64,000 bases of DNA from Megasphaera_A sueciensis. GTDB taxonomy: Bacteria; Bacillota; Negativicutes; Veillonellales; Megasphaeraceae. Made by a program: the position numbers and the translations under genes. Within the stretch, counting starts at the first letter, position 1; each line of letters begins with the position of its first letter. The stretch is from assembly GCF_050219315.1 (NCBI RefSeq), contig NZ_CP116939.1, forward strand, positions 496,001-560,000. Direction: 5' to 3'. The notes beneath the pieces are model-generated. The model was given only the letters and a program-made list of their open reading frames with translations, was not told the origin of the DNA and ran no database searches. This document shows, in pieces, positions 27,756 through 36,939 of the stretch.

Positions 27756-28880
27756 ATGATAAAAGAACAATATAACCAACTCCCGCGAACCACGTTCCGC
27801 TGGATGAAGGTCAATCATTTGGAGTTAGCGCCCCAGAAGATAATCCCGGCTGTACACATGCAGCCTCAGGAACATCATACCGGTGATGTAGTAGTGCGGT
27901 TTTACGATGGAGATAGCACTTTACCGCTGGGAGACTTTGCGGGCGCCAATGCAGAGGCTTTATCACAGGCGCTGCATCATAGTACGACGGGGTGTTGTAT
28001 AGAGATTGCCCCCCGTGCAACGGGGGCTGTTTGGCTTACCTATACACTGAGTGAAGAAATTCCGCAGATTGTTGCTCAGCTCCAAATTAAAGCCGGACCC
28101 GGCAGTGATGTGTCGATATATCTGACGTTTGAAGGTGACGCTGAACAGGGAAACGTTAACTTTCTGAATTACGTAGAAGCTGGCGAAGCCGCTAAAGTAA
28201 AAATTAGTAAAATTCAGCTTCACGGTAAGCATGTACGGCATATAGAGCACCGTTATGCAAAAACAGAAAAACAAAGTTTCGTTGAGTATGTAAGTGCGGA
28301 AATTGGCAGCCGTGAAACTATTGTTTACTATAAAACGGATCTTTTAAAAGAAAGCGGAAAATTTCATAGCAATACTATGTACATGGGAAATGATAAACAA
28401 ATATTTGATTTTTCCTATTGGGTTCCGCAACAGGGGGAACAGACGGAAACGGATATTCTTACAACGGGTTCGCTGATGGGCAGTGCGAAAAAATATTTTC
28501 GCGGTACTATAGACTTTCTGCGCGGTGGGAAGAAAGCAGTTGGTTCTGAATCCGATGTATGCCTTTTGCTGAGTCCGGGAGCACATTCTATTTCGATTCC
28601 GCTTCTTCTTTGCAAAGAAGATGATGTTGTTGGGAATCATGCTTCCAGTGCGGGTCAAATTGATCAAGATAAGCTTTTTTATCTGATGAGCCGTGGATTT
28701 AGTGAAAATGGTGCACAGCTGATTATTGTTGAGTCTAATATTAGACCGGTCATTGATAAACTGGGTGATCCGGATATGGAAAATAAAGTGTTGCAGGCTG
28801 TTCGCGAAAAAATGCAGTACTGCCATAAGAAAGGTGATTGCCATGTTAAATGTTCGAAAAGATTTCCCCATATTGACTAA
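27756..28880 (+). CDS. sufD: Fe-S cluster assembly protein SufD
   Basis: 374 residues, partner of SufB in the SufBC2D scaffold. Sequence is less conserved than SufB, as is normal, but the C-terminal block KKAVGSESDVCLLLSPGAHSISIPLLLCKEDDVVGNHASSAGQIDQDKLFYLMSRG is typical. The start ATG at 27756 is 12 bases after sufB, with GGGAGG before it. The 3' end overlaps the start of sufS by 38 bases. An in-frame start at 28726 for the next gene exists within this one but lacks a ribosome-binding site. Confidence 0.95.
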   Translation: MIKEQYNQLPRTTFRWMKVNHLELAPQKIIPAVHMQPQEHHTGDVVVRFYDGDSTLPLGDFAGANAEALSQALHHSTTGCCIEIAPRATGAVWLTYTLSEEIPQIVAQLQIKAGPGSDVSIYLTFEGDAEQGNVNFLNYVEAGEAAKVKISKIQLHGKHVRHIEHRYAKTEKQSFVEYVSAEIGSRETIVYYKTDLLKESGKFHSNTMYMGNDKQIFDFSYWVPQQGEQTETDILTTGSLMGSAKKYFRGTIDFLRGGKKAVGSESDVCLLLSPGAHSISIPLLLCKEDDVVGNHASSAGQIDQDKLFYLMSRGFSENGAQLIIVESNIRPVIDKLGDPDMENKVLQAVREKMQYCHKKGDCHVKCSKRFPHID

Positions 28881-30063
28881 AGTCCATAACGGACATCAGA
28901 TTGTTTATTTTGATAATGCGGCTACGACACAAAAGCCTAGACAAGTAATCGATGCCATTGTTGATTTATTGGAGCACCATAATGGCAATCCGCATCGTGG
29001 GGCACATATTTTGAGTGTTGAAGCATCTCAACTGTATGATGATGCGCGTATGGCTGTACAAAAATTCATTAATGCAGCACATAGCGAAGAAATTGTTTTT
29101 GTCCGCAATGCTACCGAAGCACTTAATATTATCGCCAGAAGCTATGGTGAAACCCATTTGCATGAAGGAGACAAAATTGTCATTCCGATTTCCGAACATC
29201 ACGCTAATTTAGTTACATGGCAGCGTGTTGCCAGAGTAACAGGCGCAAAACTTGTCTATATGTATCTTGATAAAACAGGGCATTTTACGGAAGCTGATTT
29301 GGCTAAAATCGACAGTAAAACAAAAATCGTTGCCTTTGCGGCTGTCAGCAACGTATTAGGTATGAAAACACCCATTGAAAAAATTATTAACAAAGCACAT
29401 GCTGCAGGAGCGGTAGTGGTACTTGACGGAGCACAGGCGGCACCGCATATGAAGAGCGATGTCCAGAAATGGGACTGCGATTTTTATGTTTTTTCTGGTC
29501 ATAAAATGCTGGGTTCTGCCGGAACCGGCGTGCTTTATGGAAAACGTGATTTATTAAATGATATGGAACCTTTCCTTTTGGGCGGTGATATGATAGAATA
29601 CGTTCAAGAACAGACTACGACTTTCAATGTACTGCCATTTAAATTTGAAGCGGGAACAGAAAATGTAGAAGGGGCCGTTGCCTTGCATGCCGCAATTGAT
29701 TATTTGGAACAGATAGGATTTGATGCCATCGAAAAACAGGAACACGAATTAGTAACTTGTGCTCTCCAAGGATTGAAACAAATTCCCTATGTTCACATTA
29801 TCGGCAGTACCGACGCCGAGGAAAAAACAGGGGTTATTTCCTTTACTATTGAAGGGGTTCATCCCCACGATGCGGCAACTATCCTTGACAGCTATGGAAT
29901 TGCGATTCGTTCTGGACATCATTGTGCACAGCCTTTTGGCAGTTATATCGGAGCAGAAGCATCAAATCGTATCAGTTTTTACATTTACAATACTGTTGAA
30001 GAAGTTGATTATTTTCTTGATAAATTAAAACTTGTTCGTAAAACAATGGGCTTTAAAGACTAG
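28843..30063 (+). CDS. sufS: Cysteine desulfurase SufS
   Basis: PLP-dependent group II cysteine desulfurase, 406 residues, which gives sulfur as a persulfide to SufU. Landmarks: YFDNAATTQKP at about 21, the PLP-lysine FSGHKMLGSAGTGVLYG at about 220, and the active-site Cys in SGHHCAQP at about 360. The ATG at 28843 is supported by AAGGTGA; the longer reading from 28726 would lie almost wholly inside sufD and is rejected. It overlaps sufD by 38 bases, so coupling is likely. Confidence 0.96.
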   Translation: MLNVRKDFPILTKVHNGHQIVYFDNAATTQKPRQVIDAIVDLLEHHNGNPHRGAHILSVEASQLYDDARMAVQKFINAAHSEEIVFVRNATEALNIIARSYGETHLHEGDKIVIPISEHHANLVTWQRVARVTGAKLVYMYLDKTGHFTEADLAKIDSKTKIVAFAAVSNVLGMKTPIEKIINKAHAAGAVVVLDGAQAAPHMKSDVQKWDCDFYVFSGHKMLGSAGTGVLYGKRDLLNDMEPFLLGGDMIEYVQEQTTTFNVLPFKFEAGTENVEGAVALHAAIDYLEQIGFDAIEKQEHELVTCALQGLKQIPYVHIIGSTDAEEKTGVISFTIEGVHPHDAATILDSYGIAIRSGHHCAQPFGSYIGAEASNRISFYIYNTVEEVDYFLDKLKLVRKTMGFKD

Positions 30064-30074
30064 GAGTGGCAGAT

Positions 30075-30515
30075 ATGGAAGACATGAATCAGTTGTATTC
30101 TGATATTATTTTGGAACATAACCAAAACCAACTCAATAAACATGAACTCAATCCATATAATTTGGAAGAACGAGGGCATAATCCCAGTTGTGGCGATGAT
30201 ATTACGCTGCGTGCCGAGATCGAAGACGACATTGTGAAGGATGCTGCGTATACGGGACATGGATGTGCTATCAGCCAAGCTTCGGCCGATATGATGATTG
30301 ATATTATAAAAGGGAAAACAGTGGATGAAGCGTTGCGTCTTGTTGATTTGTTTCTCGATATGATTAAACGGGAAATTACGGACGATGAAAAATTAGAAGA
30401 TTTGGAAGATGCGATTGCCCTTAAAAATATTTCCAATATGCCTGCTCGGGTAAAATGTGCAGTTCTTGCGTGGCATACATTAAAAGAAGCTATTGCAAAC
30501 AGGAATGAACGATAA
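30075..30515 (+). CDS. sufU: SUF sulfur-transfer protein SufU
   Basis: Zinc protein of 146 residues that accepts sulfur from SufS. The three ligand Cys are in NPSCGDD (about 40), GHGCAIS (about 65) and RVKCAVLAW (about 128); Asp in CGDD is the fourth ligand. The ~20-residue insertion relative to IscU that marks SufU is present between the second and third Cys. The ATG at 30075 is 7 bases after TAGGAG; GTG 30066 would overlap that site. Last gene of the operon, followed by a very stable terminator. Confidence 0.95.
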   Translation: MEDMNQLYSDIILEHNQNQLNKHELNPYNLEERGHNPSCGDDITLRAEIEDDIVKDAAYTGHGCAISQASADMMIDIIKGKTVDEALRLVDLFLDMIKREITDDEKLEDLEDAIALKNISNMPARVKCAVLAWHTLKEAIANRNER

Positions 30516-30565
30516 ATGTGGAATATAACAAGAAAATGGTGTATGTGTTGATTTTAAGATAGAAA

Positions 30566-30613
30566 AAGAACAGGGATCCGGATAAAATGAAATCCGGATC
30601 CCTGTTCTTTTTT
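30566..30613. terminator. Bidirectional terminator between sufU and lgt
   Basis: A perfect stem of about 16 bp (GAACAGGGATCCGGAT from 30568, complement ending about 30607) with an 8-base loop, A-rich on the left and T-rich on the right. It can serve sufU on the plus strand and lgt on the minus strand. Confidence 0.9.
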
Positions 30614-30657
30614 GATAGGTATTCAAAGCTATTCGGCGGATCATTAAAAATAGACAC

Positions 30658-31449
30658 TTATTGTCCTTTATCTTTTACATCCGTTTTGCCATAAAACTGA
30701 AGATATACAAATATAGCAGTAGCTATGATAAATGCGATTACACTGGTCATTTGAGCTGATTTTAAACCTATGATGAGGTTTACGTAATCTCCCCGTAAAA
30801 ATTCCAGGAAAAAACGTTCTACAGCATACAACATAATGTAAAGACAAAAAACCTGTCCTTTTTTGTGCGGAAAGCTGCTGTAGAAAAGCAAGGCTACAAA
30901 GACTAAAACATCAAGTTGTCCTTCCCAGATTTCTGCCGGCCATAAGGGCTGATTTCCATATGTATGATATGCAAGTGTTGTGTCTGGATATAATAAGCCG
31001 AAACTTTTTCCTGTGGGATGTCCAAAGGCATCTCCGTTCATGAGATTGGCCATGCGGCCGATGGACTGCCCCAGTATAATAGCAGGCGCCAGAAGGTCGG
31101 CAAAAGCCCAAGTATCGATATGATGATATCTGGTATATATGATGCCGGCTATGGCTCCGAACAGGAGACCTCCCTGTATTGCCATGCCGCCCTGCCAGAC
31201 ATACGGAATCTCTGCAATATGATTATGATAATACGTCCAGTCGAAAAAGAAAACATCCCATAGACGTCCGCCTATAATACCTGCAAGACCGCAGTACATG
31301 GTAAAATCAAATATATGTACATGCCAGCCGCGTCCGTCACGTTTCATAATATAATACGCAACGACGCCTGCCGACAGGATTCCAAGCATGAATAAAAGGC
31401 CGTAGGAACGAATAGGAAAAGATCCGATATAAAACAAATATTGATGCAT
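30658..31449 (-). CDS. lgt: Prolipoprotein diacylglyceryl transferase Lgt
   Basis: Membrane enzyme that moves a diacylglyceryl group from phosphatidylglycerol to the lipobox Cys of prolipoproteins. 263 residues with about seven membrane segments. The Lgt signature is present as GRMANLMNGDAFG (about residues 136-148), with YGLLFMLG near the N-terminus and GGMAIQGGLLFG before it. Strong AGGAGG-type site (minus strand, about 31457) in front of the ATG. Its substrate class is represented in this window by the efflux lipoprotein at the right edge. Divergent from the GH18 gene. Confidence 0.96.
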   Translation of the reverse strand: MHQYLFYIGSFPIRSYGLLFMLGILSAGVVAYYIMKRDGRGWHVHIFDFTMYCGLAGIIGGRLWDVFFFDWTYYHNHIAEIPYVWQGGMAIQGGLLFGAIAGIIYTRYHHIDTWAFADLLAPAIILGQSIGRMANLMNGDAFGHPTGKSFGLLYPDTTLAYHTYGNQPLWPAEIWEGQLDVLVFVALLFYSSFPHKKGQVFCLYIMLYAVERFFLEFLRGDYVNLIIGLKSAQMTSVIAFIIATAIFVYLQFYGKTDVKDKGQ

Positions 31450-31549
31450 ATGTTTCCTCCTTTGTGTTATAATAACATAATGTATATATTATACCGTATT
31501 TATGTAAAATTACCAGACAGAAAATATTTATATAGTAGGAGAATGTGTA

Positions 31550-33082
31550 ATGATTCACTGGAAGTCTAAAAAAAATCTTATATTTTTGGTTCCTTTATTT
31601 TTGATAGTAAGTGGCACGGTAATACTGCCGCAGAACATTTTTGCCAAGACAGTTAGTGTAAAAGAGACAAAGAAAACAGATCCTGTCTTTAATGTACCCA
31701 CTGTCAATAATCCGATTCAATCTATCGATATTCAAAAATTAAAAATTGTGGAAGAACAAGGACGGTGGCTTGTATCAGGTGATTCCCTGTCACAATATGG
31801 TATTCAGGAGATTTCAGGAAAACCGGGATATTTTCTCGTGCGCCTGCCTAAGCCAAAACAGAATATACCCGATACGTTGTGGCAGAATCCAAATGTAGAA
31901 CTTCTCTTTCCGGGCAGTAAAGGAAAGAAAGATTACACCGTAAGTATTCAGCATATTCGCCGCCCTTTAGGTATTAGTTATGTTTTGCAGCCAAAAGGAA
32001 AAGAATTGCAGCCGCCATTGACACCTGTCACGGTAATTCCGGAATTGAAAAATCAGGAATCAACAGCAATAATTAATAAAAAGGGAAAATTGGATATTGC
32101 CATTCTATGGGATCCTATAATGAAAGAAAAAGACAATATTCCTGAAATAAACGCCAAACAACGTGTTATTTCTCCCACGGCATTCAGACTTACAACATCA
32201 GGGATAGAACTGCGCAATCCGGATTTAGATACACTGGTTGCGGCATATCGTGATAAAGAATATGATGTATGGCCGTTGGTGGATAATCATTTTGATCCTC
32301 AATTTACACATCAATTGCTTATGGACGACAATCTGAAGAAACGAGTAATAAAACAACTCATAGGATATGCGTTGCTATATAACCTGAATGGTTATAATCT
32401 TGATTTTGAGAATATAAACTATGAAGATCGTGACCGTTTGACCGCTTTTGTCCGTGATATTGTTCAAGCGGGACATGCCTACGGACTTACTATTTCTATG
32501 GACGTGACGGCTATCTCCGATAATCCCAATTGGTCTCAGGTTTATGACCGAGCTTCCTTGGCTAAACAACTGGATTATGTAGTACTGATGGCCTATGATC
32601 AATTCGGCAGAGCCAGTACCGTTGCCGGACCTAATGCATCGTACCCATGGGTCGAAGCCAGTGTAAGAAAAATAATAACTGTCGTTCCGCCGAATAAACT
32701 GATTCTCGGTATGCCTTTATATATGCGCACCTGGTACGAAACCAATGATCCAGGAACACTTCCTTCCGATATGAAGACTTGGTCGCAGCGACCGGCACAG
32801 GTCCGTGTTTCTTTTCCGCGTTCCCTTGATGTCAGAACGTTGACGATGTCGGACAGCCAAAAGCTGTTTGTCCGTTTTAAAAAAGATATACGCTGGGATG
32901 AAAATTTGAAATTATATTATATGGAATTGCCGATTGCGGAAGGGCAAATTAAAATATGGTTTGAAGATGAAAAGTCTTTGCAATATAAATATTTGCTGTT
33001 ATCTTCCTATCATCTGGCAGGAGCCGCTTTTTGGCGCAAAGGGTTTGAAACGAAAGATTTTTGGCAGGGCTTTCCCCTATAA
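31550..33082 (+). CDS. Glycoside hydrolase family 18 (YaaH/chitinase-like) exported protein
   Basis: 510 residues. Residues 1-33 form a signal peptide or signal anchor (KSKKN, hydrophobic run, IFAKT). The C-terminal ~310 residues are a GH18 barrel with YNLNGYNLDFENINYED: the catalytic Glu is E287 and D285 is the partner, but the first Asp of the usual DGxDxDxE signature is Asn. LDYVVLMAYDQFGR and LILGMPLYMRTWYE are further GH18 strands. The ~170 residues before it have no domain I recognise, and no LysM repeats are visible. Related proteins cleave peptidoglycan or chitin-like glycans; here a cell-wall role is the likelier one. AGGAG precedes the ATG. Confidence 0.85.
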   Translation: MIHWKSKKNLIFLVPLFLIVSGTVILPQNIFAKTVSVKETKKTDPVFNVPTVNNPIQSIDIQKLKIVEEQGRWLVSGDSLSQYGIQEISGKPGYFLVRLPKPKQNIPDTLWQNPNVELLFPGSKGKKDYTVSIQHIRRPLGISYVLQPKGKELQPPLTPVTVIPELKNQESTAIINKKGKLDIAILWDPIMKEKDNIPEINAKQRVISPTAFRLTTSGIELRNPDLDTLVAAYRDKEYDVWPLVDNHFDPQFTHQLLMDDNLKKRVIKQLIGYALLYNLNGYNLDFENINYEDRDRLTAFVRDIVQAGHAYGLTISMDVTAISDNPNWSQVYDRASLAKQLDYVVLMAYDQFGRASTVAGPNASYPWVEASVRKIITVVPPNKLILGMPLYMRTWYETNDPGTLPSDMKTWSQRPAQVRVSFPRSLDVRTLTMSDSQKLFVRFKKDIRWDENLKLYYMELPIAEGQIKIWFEDEKSLQYKYLLLSSYHLAGAAFWRKGFETKDFWQGFPL

Positions 33083-33115
33083 ATTGGAAAATGAAAATAT
33101 TTCATGCTTTTATAC

Positions 33116-33144
33116 TTTACAAAAAAGTGATAGCGTAGTAGAAT
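33116..33144 (+). promoter_or_regulatory. Promoter of the leuS T-box leader
   Basis: TTTACA (33116-33121), 17-base spacer, TAGAAT (33139-33144). Expected start near 33151, just ahead of the T-box. Confidence 0.65.
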
Positions 33145-33150
33145 ATGTAA

Positions 33151-33412
33151 CATCTATAAGGTAAGCAATGATTGGGAATGATAAACAACAGCGTTTCAGA
33201 GAGCCGGCGATGGTGGAAATCCGGTACACCGGAAGTTTATTTACTCACCCGGGAGCTTCTTATACTGAAAAACAGTAAGTATAAGCGTTTGATGGGCGTT
33301 AACCGTAAGACGGAATATATTTCGTCGTAATGAGAGCCAATTAGGGTGGTACAGCGATCATACGCCCCTAACGATGCATTGCAGGCATTGTTAGGGGCTT
33401 TTCTTTTTGTGA
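33151..33412 (+). ncRNA. T-box riboswitch controlling leuS
   Basis: The T-box sequence AGGGTGGTACAGCG is at 33343-33356, and the Stem I pieces CAGAGAGCC and GGTGGAAATCC are at about 33197-33225. The terminator GCCCCTAACGATGC (33364-33377) pairs with GCATTGTTAGGGGC (33385-33398) and is followed by TTTTCTTTTT. Aligning it with the thrS leader below puts the specifier codon at CTC (Leu, 33244-33246), followed by a purine and exactly five bases before GGAGC, as in thrS. A CTT at 33256 is also a Leu codon but lies outside the aligned position. Uncharged tRNA-Leu(GAG) would stop termination and switch leuS on. Confidence 0.93.
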
Positions 33413-33460
33413 TAGATACCATGTATAGGTTTGATTTGTATGTATAGGAGGCATGTGTTA

Positions 33461-35935
33461 ATGATGGAAAAGTATATCCCACAGGAAATTGAAAAAAAAT
33501 GGCAAAAAAAATGGCTGGATGAAAAGGTGGACTGTTGTCCGGATGATAATGGAAAACCGCCGTATTATGTCTTGGAAATGTTTCCGTATCCATCGGGAAA
33601 CCTTCACATGGGGCATGTACGCAATTATTCTATTGGGGATGTTATTGCCAGATATAAACGGATGACGGGGTTCAATGTTTTGCATCCAATGGGATGGGAT
33701 TCGTTCGGGATGCCTGCGGAAAATGCTGCTATCAAAAACAATATTCCGCCGGCGGTGTGGACACTGGATAACATATCCAATATGAAACGCCAGCAGCAAG
33801 CATTAGGACTTTCCTATGATTGGGACCGGGAAGCAACAACTTGTAAAGAGGATTATTATAAATGGAATCAATGGCTTTTTGAATTGTTTTATAAAAAAGG
33901 CCTTGTATACAGAAAAAAAGCGAAGGTAAACTGGTGTGAAAACTGTAATACTGTTTTGGCAAATGAACAAGTTATCGATGGTAAGTGCTGGCGCTGTGAT
34001 TCCGATGTTGTAAAAAAAGACCTGAAACAATGGTTCATAAAAATCACGGATTATGCGGATCGTCTGCTGCAGGATTTGAATAAGCTGGATGGCTGGCCGG
34101 AACGTGTAAAGACGATGCAAAAAAATTGGATTGGACGCAGCGAAGGGGCTGAATTTGATTTTATTATTCCAGAAATAGACAAAAAAATATCAATGTTCTC
34201 TACACGGGTAGATACTATTTTTGGTGTAACATATATTGTATTGGCTCCAGAACATCCGTATGTGGTGGAATTGATTAAAGGCAAGAAAAATGAAACAGAA
34301 CTTCGGAATTTTATCACACGTATGAAAAATATGAATGATATGGACCGTACTTCGGACGATGTCGAAAAAGAAGGCATGTTTACTGGTTCGTATGCTGTAA
34401 ATCCTGTTAATAATGAAAAAGTACCTATTTGGATTGCCAATTACGTTTTGATTGATTATGGTACAGGCGCAGTTATGGGCGTTCCGGGCCATGATGAACG
34501 TGACTGGGAGTTTGCTAAAAAATATCATTTGCCGATTCGGCTGGTAGTTCAGAATAGAGAAGAAACATTAGATTTGGATACAATGGAAACAGCATACCAT
34601 GATCCTGGGATTTTGGTTCATTCCGGTGCTTTTAACGGGTTGACTGATGAAGAAGGACGTAAAGCTATTACGAAATGGCTGGTGGAACATAAATTGGGCC
34701 ATGGCACAGTAAATTATAAACTGCGAGATTGGCTTATTTCCCGTCAACGGTACTGGGGAACACCCATTCCGGTTATTTATTGTGATACCTGCGGAGAACA
34801 GCTTGTTCCTGAAGACCAGTTGCCGATTACGCTGCCTACGGATGTTAAATTTACGGCGGGAGCTGTGTCCCCGTTGGCAACAAGCGAACATTTTGTTCAT
34901 TGCACTTGTCCGAAATGCGGGGGTCCGGCCCGGCGCGAAACGGATACTATGGATACATTTTTTGATTCTTCATGGTATTATTTACGATATACGGATGCAA
35001 AAAATAATCAAGCTGCCTTCGATTCGAAAAAAGCCAATCATTGGATGGCCGTTGATCAATATATTGGCGGCATTGAACATGCTATCCTGCATTTGCTCTA
35101 TTCCCGCTTCTTTATGAAAGTGTTGTACGATGCCGGGTTGGTGGAAGACGATGAACCATTTACCCGCCTATTAACACAAGGAATGGTCCTGATGGATGGC
35201 AGTAAAATGTCAAAATCCAAAGGAAATGTTGTGTCTCCGGAAGAAATTGTACAAAAATACGGAGCGGATACGGCACGATTGTTTATCTTGTTTGCCGCAC
35301 CGCCGGAACGTGATTTGGAATGGTCTGATCAAGGAGTGGAAGGGTCTTTCCGTTTTCTAAATCGTGTATGGCGCATTTTTGGACAATACATGGAATTAAT
35401 GAAACAAGGAACTCCTACCGCTCAAGAGTATACAGAAGATGAAAAAGAACTTCGTTTTGTAGAACATACCTCTATTGGAAAGGTTACAGAAGGCGTTACT
35501 GGTAAATATAACTTTAATACAGCGATTAGTTCTATTATGGAAATGGTCAATGCGATGTATGCATATGCAGGTAAGCATCAGACAATCCGGAAGGATTTAG
35601 CTCTGGAGGTAAATAAAAATCTGTTATTGCTTCTGGCTCCGTTTACGCCGCATATCACAGAAGAATTATGGCATGATGCAGGATTTGAAGGGAGTGTTCA
35701 TGAAGCAGCCTGGCCGGAAGTGGATGCTTCGGCTTTGGTTGTCGATGAAATTCAAATACCTATACAAATTAATGGTAAAGTTCGCGAACGTATTACAATA
35801 CCTGTCGATGTTACGAGTGAAGAAATGAGAGAAAAAGTGTTAGCAATGCCTCGTGTAAAAGAATGTATAGATGGCAGGACGATTATTAAATATATTGTTA
35901 TTCCGCAAAAAATTATTAATATCGTTGTAAAATAA
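33461..35935 (+). CDS. leuS: Leucyl-tRNA synthetase
   Basis: Class I aminoacyl-tRNA synthetase of 825 residues that charges tRNA-Leu. The HIGH motif is HMGH at 49-52 and KMSKS is at 582-586. The CP1 editing domain (VDTIFGVTYIVLAPEHP, ... GTGAVMGVPGHDERD) lies between, so mischarged tRNA can be corrected. A zinc-type Cys set (CENC...CWRC and CDTCGEQ...CPKC) is visible. Start ATG 33461 has AGGAGG at a spacing of 9; the protein begins MMEKYIPQEIEKKWQ, as relatives do. Controlled by the T-box just upstream and closed by a strong terminator. Confidence 0.98.
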   Translation: MMEKYIPQEIEKKWQKKWLDEKVDCCPDDNGKPPYYVLEMFPYPSGNLHMGHVRNYSIGDVIARYKRMTGFNVLHPMGWDSFGMPAENAAIKNNIPPAVWTLDNISNMKRQQQALGLSYDWDREATTCKEDYYKWNQWLFELFYKKGLVYRKKAKVNWCENCNTVLANEQVIDGKCWRCDSDVVKKDLKQWFIKITDYADRLLQDLNKLDGWPERVKTMQKNWIGRSEGAEFDFIIPEIDKKISMFSTRVDTIFGVTYIVLAPEHPYVVELIKGKKNETELRNFITRMKNMNDMDRTSDDVEKEGMFTGSYAVNPVNNEKVPIWIANYVLIDYGTGAVMGVPGHDERDWEFAKKYHLPIRLVVQNREETLDLDTMETAYHDPGILVHSGAFNGLTDEEGRKAITKWLVEHKLGHGTVNYKLRDWLISRQRYWGTPIPVIYCDTCGEQLVPEDQLPITLPTDVKFTAGAVSPLATSEHFVHCTCPKCGGPARRETDTMDTFFDSSWYYLRYTDAKNNQAAFDSKKANHWMAVDQYIGGIEHAILHLLYSRFFMKVLYDAGLVEDDEPFTRLLTQGMVLMDGSKMSKSKGNVVSPEEIVQKYGADTARLFILFAAPPERDLEWSDQGVEGSFRFLNRVWRIFGQYMELMKQGTPTAQEYTEDEKELRFVEHTSIGKVTEGVTGKYNFNTAISSIMEMVNAMYAYAGKHQTIRKDLALEVNKNLLLLLAPFTPHITEELWHDAGFEGSVHEAAWPEVDASALVVDEIQIPIQINGKVRERITIPVDVTSEEMREKVLAMPRVKECIDGRTIIKYIVIPQKIINIVVK

Positions 35936-35937
35936 GT

Positions 35938-35976
35938 AAAAAAAGATACTCATGTAAAAATGAGTATCTTTTTTTA
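35938..35976 (+). terminator. Terminator after leuS
   Basis: AAAGATACTCAT pairs with ATGAGTATCTTT across a short A-rich loop and is followed by a T7 tract. Confidence 0.88.
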
Positions 35977-36025
35977 CATTCATTTGCTATCATAAATAGA
36001 TATAGAGGTAAAGGAGAACATAGGA

Positions 36026-36640
36026 ATGAATACTGAAAAATGGAGCAATATAAAGGTAAAACAGTCACCTGTGCTGCGTAATAAACAATGTGCAGTGTTA
36101 GTTCCGCTTATTGAAAATAAGGGGAATCTTGGTGTTTTGTTTGAAGTTCGCAGCAGCAAGCTTAGCTGGCAGCCGGGCGATATTTGTTTTCCTGGAGGCG
36201 GCAGAGAAAATACAGATATTTCTTTTGAACATACGGCAGTCCGGGAGACAATGGAAGAATTAGGGACATCAAAAAATCAAATTCAGATGCTCGGGAGACT
36301 GGATTATGTCGAGTCTCCCGTCGGGGTAACCGTATGGCCTTTTGTTGGGATAATAGAAGCCGGCTGTATTACTATAAGCAAGCAGGAAGTAGAGGAAATT
36401 TTTATTGTGCCTGTACAATGGTTTCTCGCCCACGATCCGGAACGTTTCTGCATGGAAATTGCCACAAGACCGGCATCTGGATTTCCGGATGTCATTGCCA
36501 AGCAATTATCTTGGCAGTGGCGTAAACGCTCTTCGTATGATATTTACATGTATCAATATGAGAATAAAACAATTTGGGGAATTACAGCGCATATCGTTAA
36601 AAATTTTATTAGCCAATATCGCCGCATAGAAATGCTATAG
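36026..36640 (+). CDS. Nudix hydrolase, CoA-pyrophosphatase-like
   Basis: 204 residues. The Nudix box begins FPGGGRENTDISFEHTAVRETMEELG (about 55-80). The REtmEEL core is intact and the FPGG lead-in with an Asp in place of the first Glu is the form seen in NudL/NUDT7-type CoA pyrophosphatases. The early NKQCAVLVPLIE and EVRSSKLSWQPGDICFPGG strands fit this subfamily. It would cleave CoA or acyl-CoA to 4'-phosphopantetheine derivatives and 3',5'-ADP, but the substrate is inferred. Its 3' part encodes an aromatic-rich C-terminus. Separate transcription unit, AAGGAG before the ATG. Confidence 0.82.
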   Translation: MNTEKWSNIKVKQSPVLRNKQCAVLVPLIENKGNLGVLFEVRSSKLSWQPGDICFPGGGRENTDISFEHTAVRETMEELGTSKNQIQMLGRLDYVESPVGVTVWPFVGIIEAGCITISKQEVEEIFIVPVQWFLAHDPERFCMEIATRPASGFPDVIAKQLSWQWRKRSSYDIYMYQYENKTIWGITAHIVKNFISQYRRIEML

Positions 36641-36675
36641 TATTTCTACTATGCTATTTAGTCATAAATAAATTA

Positions 36676-36749
36676 TTTGTTATATTGTTTTTTTATAATA
36701 AAAAAAGTATTGTTGTTTGTTATATTGTGTTACTTATTGCACAATATAA
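36676..36749. repeat. TTATATTGT repeats: two direct, one inverted
   Basis: TTTGTTATATTGT occurs at 36676-36688 and again at 36716-36728, exactly 40 bases apart. The second copy also forms an inverted repeat: TTATATTGTG (36720-36729) against CACAATATAA (36740-36749) with a 10-base gap. The spacing of about four helical turns fits a DNA-binding protein array better than a terminator, since no T tract follows. Confidence 0.5.
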
Positions 36750-36939
36750 TTTCTAAGAAGTAGCTATAATACTAGCATTTCTATTATTTTATGCAGATAA
36801 AGTTCGTAGAATGTTTTGGATAAGCCAGATGAAAAAGTATGTTTCAAGGAACAAAAAAGATTACATATGATAATAAATTTTAATGGGTTAGCTATGAGAA
36901 AAAAAAATAATAATATTGACTCAAGTGTTGCTTTTTCTA

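Noticed and set aside
28726..28842. Longer N-terminus for sufS beginning inside sufD
   Set aside because: No ribosome-binding site, no homology to SufS, and the overlapping stretch is sufD coding sequence in another frame.
33256..33258. CTT as the leuS T-box specifier
   Set aside because: Alignment with the thrS leader places the specifier at CTC 33244-33246; the CTT falls just after the shared GGAG.
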